This document shows, piece after piece, positions 61,785-64,000 of a DNA stretch of 64,000 bases; the stretch's first letter is position 1, and every line of letters begins with the position of its first letter. The notes under the pieces were generated by a model that saw only the letters and a list, made by a program, of their open reading frames with translations, did no database searches and was not told the origin of the DNA. The position numbers and the translations under genes are program-made. Source of the DNA: a virus; the IMG/VR virus record IMGVR_UViG_3300023179_008562, positions 1 through 64,000 of that record; one strand, written 5' to 3'.

Positions 61785-63222
61785 CGCAGGTGCTACAGTA
61801 GTTGATGGTAGCACCGGTGACATCCTATTTGCGGCACACAGTGAAAGATACAGCAAGCAAAAAAACGATGCCGACCTCTGTCAGGGCATAGCAGAAGCTG
61901 CGTTGGCACATGGGCCCATTGGCACAATTGCCTATTATGAAACTCCCTGGCTGAAGCAACTGCGACAGCTATACAGCGGTCAGGGCATCGAATGGGATAA
62001 ACTAAATACCAAAAAAATCATAACAGACCAGTTGGGATTCAAAATCTCAGTCCCTGTCAGGACTTATCAGCATCATCTGAGTCATGCCGCTGCGGGATTT
62101 CAGACCAGCCCATTCGATCGGGCCACCGTGGTGGTGATTGATGCCATCGGTGAATGGGACACCATAACCATCTGGGCCGCAGAATACGTCAATGGTCAGG
62201 CCCAATATAACAAACTCTGGGGTCAGAAATATCCACACAGTCTGGGGCTGTTTTATTCAGCCATGACTCAACGTGCAGGGTTGCGGCCATTGGATGAAGA
62301 ATACATTCTCATGGGTATGGCAGCTTATGGCACTGCTGATCCTAGCATGCTAGCGGATTTCGTTCAGAATTTGGACACTCTGGAGTTTCGACGGAATCTC
62401 CATGCGGGTGCTGATGATTATCGTCCAGACATGAGTGATTTTGATATCGCGGCCAGTGCCCAGCAGACTCTGGAAACTTGTCTGGCCAGTGTGATGACAC
62501 GAGCCAGGGCATTCGGCTGGAGCACGAATTTGGTCTATATGGGTGGAGTCGCTTTAAATTGTTCAGCAAACGCCAGACTGGGACAATATTTCGACGACAT
62601 CTGGATCATGCCCAACCCTGGTGATTGCGGCAGCAGTCTGGGGGCCGCGGCTCTGGCTTATAGTGGTCGAATAAACTGGCAACATCCCTATCTGGGCACA
62701 GAAATTCCAGGACCATATCCTCTGGCTGGTCTGATGAATGAACTACTGACTCGTCAGATTGTGGGGGTGGCCAGTGGTCGAGCAGAGTTTGGTCCCAGGG
62801 CCCTGGGCAACCGTAGTCTGTTAGCAGATCCACGGGGTCCTGAAATTAAAGACCGAGTTAACGAAATCAAACGCAGACAAAAGTTCAGACCATTTGCCCC
62901 GGTGATTTTACAAGAGCACGCCAACGACTATTTTGAAATGCCAGTGGGCTTTGCCACCAGCCCATATATGCAGGTCATAGCCAAATGTCGGCATCCTGAA
63001 CAATTTCCTGCTATAATACATGTGGACGGCACCAGTCGAGTGCAGACCGTGTCTGAAAATTGTGGTAGCGGCATCAGACAATTGTTGGAATCCTGGTATG
63101 CACAGACTGGCTGTCCCATGTTGTTGAACACCAGTCTGAACATACGCGGAGAACCCATGGTCAACAATCGTGCAGATGCCGACAGGTTTGAACAGTTGTA
63201 TAATGTAAAGGTCATGTCATGA
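61750..63222 (+). CDS. NodU/CmcH-type O-carbamoyltransferase
   Basis: A 490-aa enzyme of the family that moves a carbamoyl group from carbamoyl phosphate through a carbamoyl-adenylate onto a sugar or antibiotic hydroxyl. N-terminal Kae1-like part: GISAGFHDAGATVV, HHLSHAAAGFQTSPF (metal-binding His pair), VVVIDAIGEWDT, GMAAYG and GGVALNCSANARLGQ. C-terminal YrdC-like part: GRAEFGPRALGNRSLLADPR, KFRPFAPVI and NTSLNIRGEPMVN. Length is close to NodU. Its presence points to a carbamoylated end product. It overlaps genes on both sides. Confidence 0.92.
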   Translation: MNILGISAGFHDAGATVVDGSTGDILFAAHSERYSKQKNDADLCQGIAEAALAHGPIGTIAYYETPWLKQLRQLYSGQGIEWDKLNTKKIITDQLGFKISVPVRTYQHHLSHAAAGFQTSPFDRATVVVIDAIGEWDTITIWAAEYVNGQAQYNKLWGQKYPHSLGLFYSAMTQRAGLRPLDEEYILMGMAAYGTADPSMLADFVQNLDTLEFRRNLHAGADDYRPDMSDFDIAASAQQTLETCLASVMTRARAFGWSTNLVYMGGVALNCSANARLGQYFDDIWIMPNPGDCGSSLGAAALAYSGRINWQHPYLGTEIPGPYPLAGLMNELLTRQIVGVASGRAEFGPRALGNRSLLADPRGPEIKDRVNEIKRRQKFRPFAPVILQEHANDYFEMPVGFATSPYMQVIAKCRHPEQFPAIIHVDGTSRVQTVSENCGSGIRQLLESWYAQTGCPMLLNTSLNIRGEPMVNNRADADRFEQLYNVKVMS

Positions 63223-63590
63223 AGAATCTTATTGTTGTTGGTGATAGTTTTTGTGCTAGCCGAAATGTAAACAATGATAACTTAAATCACCCCCCCTGCT
63301 GGCCAAATCTTTTGGCCCAGGAGTTAAAATTAAATTTATTGGGTGAAGGCATTGGTGGTGCTGGATGGTGGTCCACAAGACAATCGTTAAGAAAATTAAC
63401 ACCAGAACAGATCAATAACACTGAATGCATGGTTTTTTGTCATTCAGATGCCAATCGTTTATTAAATCACAACCTAAATCAAAATCATCTAGATAAACAT
63501 GATCCAAATCCTGCTAATGAAGAACATTTAGCAGTAAAGTTATACTACAAATATATTTTAGATATGGAATTTGCAAACTGGGCTCAATAG
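63219..63590 (+). CDS. SGNH-type protein, first half (ends at in-frame TAG)
   Basis: A 123-codon frame. NLIVVGDSFCASRN is the GDS nucleophile block (Ser10), GEGIGGAGWWSTRQS the Gly block and FCHSDANRLLN a typical third block. It ends at TAG (63588-63590), followed directly by ATG in the same frame, and the sequence then continues as 63591-63953. It is too short alone for this family (usually above 180 aa). Either the gene was broken by an amber mutation (one change from CAG), or the two halves are made separately or by readthrough. Confidence 0.6.
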   Translation: MKNLIVVGDSFCASRNVNNDNLNHPPCWPNLLAQELKLNLLGEGIGGAGWWSTRQSLRKLTPEQINNTECMVFCHSDANRLLNHNLNQNHLDKHDPNPANEEHLAVKLYYKYILDMEFANWAQ

Positions 63591-63953
63591 ATGTGGCTTA
63601 GGGAAATTTCAGACATATATGGGCATTTAAAATTGATTCACTTGCATTGTTTTCCTTGGTCAGTAGAAAAATTAACAATTTCTCCCACTGAGGTTTCTGT
63701 TTCACCTGCACTTGCATCAGTATCTCTTAACGAATTTGAACTTGGGTTATTTGACAGCAAAAATACAATTGTTGAGAAATTAAGGCACGACACGAGGCAT
63801 AATCATCTGAGTGAATTTAATAATATTGAATTGGCCAGACAATTGGCTGAGATTATAAGAAATTACTCAGTAAAAAATTCAAGCCTTGATGTTGGTAAAT
63901 TTCAAACCAAATCTATTAAGTGGTTTGACATTGACTTTTGGGACATTAAATAA
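63591..63953 (+). CDS. SGNH-type protein, second half
   Basis: 120 codons in the same frame as the preceding half, opening with ATG immediately after TAG (MWLREISDIYGHLKLIHLHC). The part near RHDTRHNHLSEFNNIELARQ would supply the C-terminal His-containing block that the first half lacks, so the two together make a plausible full SGNH protein of about 244 aa. Restart at the ATG after termination could produce it as a separate chain. Its TAA overlaps the kinase start. Confidence 0.6.
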   Translation: MWLREISDIYGHLKLIHLHCFPWSVEKLTISPTEVSVSPALASVSLNEFELGLFDSKNTIVEKLRHDTRHNHLSEFNNIELARQLAEIIRNYSVKNSSLDVGKFQTKSIKWFDIDFWDIK

Positions 63954-64000
63954 TGAAGAAGATATTAATCATGGGGTTGCCGGGCAGTGGCAAAACCACT
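63953..64000 (+). CDS. P-loop kinase (5' end only)
   Basis: The first 16 codons, MKKILIMGLPGSGKTT, show a complete Walker A motif. The ATG overlaps the preceding TAA by 1 nt. GLPGSGKTT is usual in small kinases such as adenylylsulfate, nucleotide or sugar kinases; in aquatic phages an adenylylsulfate-kinase-like gene often sits in such operons. The rest is outside the window, so the substrate cannot be given. Confidence 0.7.
   Translation, partial: MKKILIMGLPGSGKTT

Noticed and set aside
63588-63590. Reassigned amber codon (alternative genetic code)
   Set aside because: gp46 and the SGNH gene at 13366 end with TAG at sensible places and large genes lack in-frame TAG, so the code looks standard.

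Overview
The window is one side of a large T4-like myovirus genome. The gene order and families (gp20 portal, gp21 protease, gp46/gp47, late sigma gp55, gp53, gp5, gp25, gp6, short conserved marine-phage proteins, twitch-type radical SAM enzymes) fit a marine or other aquatic T4-like phage. The host cannot be named from the sequence. There are no tRNAs, insertion sequences or CRISPR arrays that I can support.

Layout: 1-6533 (minus) is the head-assembly block, reading gp20 portal, a 75-aa protein, an acidic prohead-core protein, gp21 protease and the start of a gp22-like scaffold. A tape-measure-like gene lies upstream of the portal. 6581-7665 (plus) holds a gp26-like baseplate or tail-assembly protein whose last codons contain a textbook -1 slippery site feeding into a gp51-like frame. 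7666-8083 has no gene but is rich in hairpins. 8084-17976 (minus) carries a PD-(D/E)XK nuclease, an H1-like small protein, two radical SAM/SPASM enzymes with an SDR between them, gp46, an SGNH protein, a glycosyltransferase-like protein, gp47, gp55 and a GIY-YIG homing endonuclease inserted at the start of gp55. 18101-48402 (plus) is the baseplate and tail-fibre block, dominated by a 4389-aa protein in the gp7 position, and closes with a strong terminator at 48431-48459.

From 48493 to the right edge (plus) lies a tightly overlapping run of about 18 genes that are not needed for a minimal virion. It has three glycosyltransferase-like proteins, five radical SAM proteins with an N-terminal cysteine-rich (SPASM-like) module, another glycosyltransferase-like protein, three SGNH-type genes (one split by an amber codon), a NodU/CmcH-type carbamoyltransferase and the start of a P-loop kinase. 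Related families recur in the minus-strand cargo around gp46/gp47. I read this as one dispersed biosynthetic system, probably making or decorating a glycan or virion protein. The chemistry and substrate are unknown, and this is the best candidate for an undescribed system here.

Regulation: T4-late-type octamers of the form NATAAATA lie upstream of the tape measure, gp26-like, the tail block, gp6 and one fibre gene. A sigma70-like promoter (TTGCTA-18-TATAAT) faces gp55 and the homing endonuclease, which suits the need for the late sigma factor before late transcription. Most genes in the plus-strand modification island overlap their neighbours (ATGA or longer), implying one translationally coupled operon.
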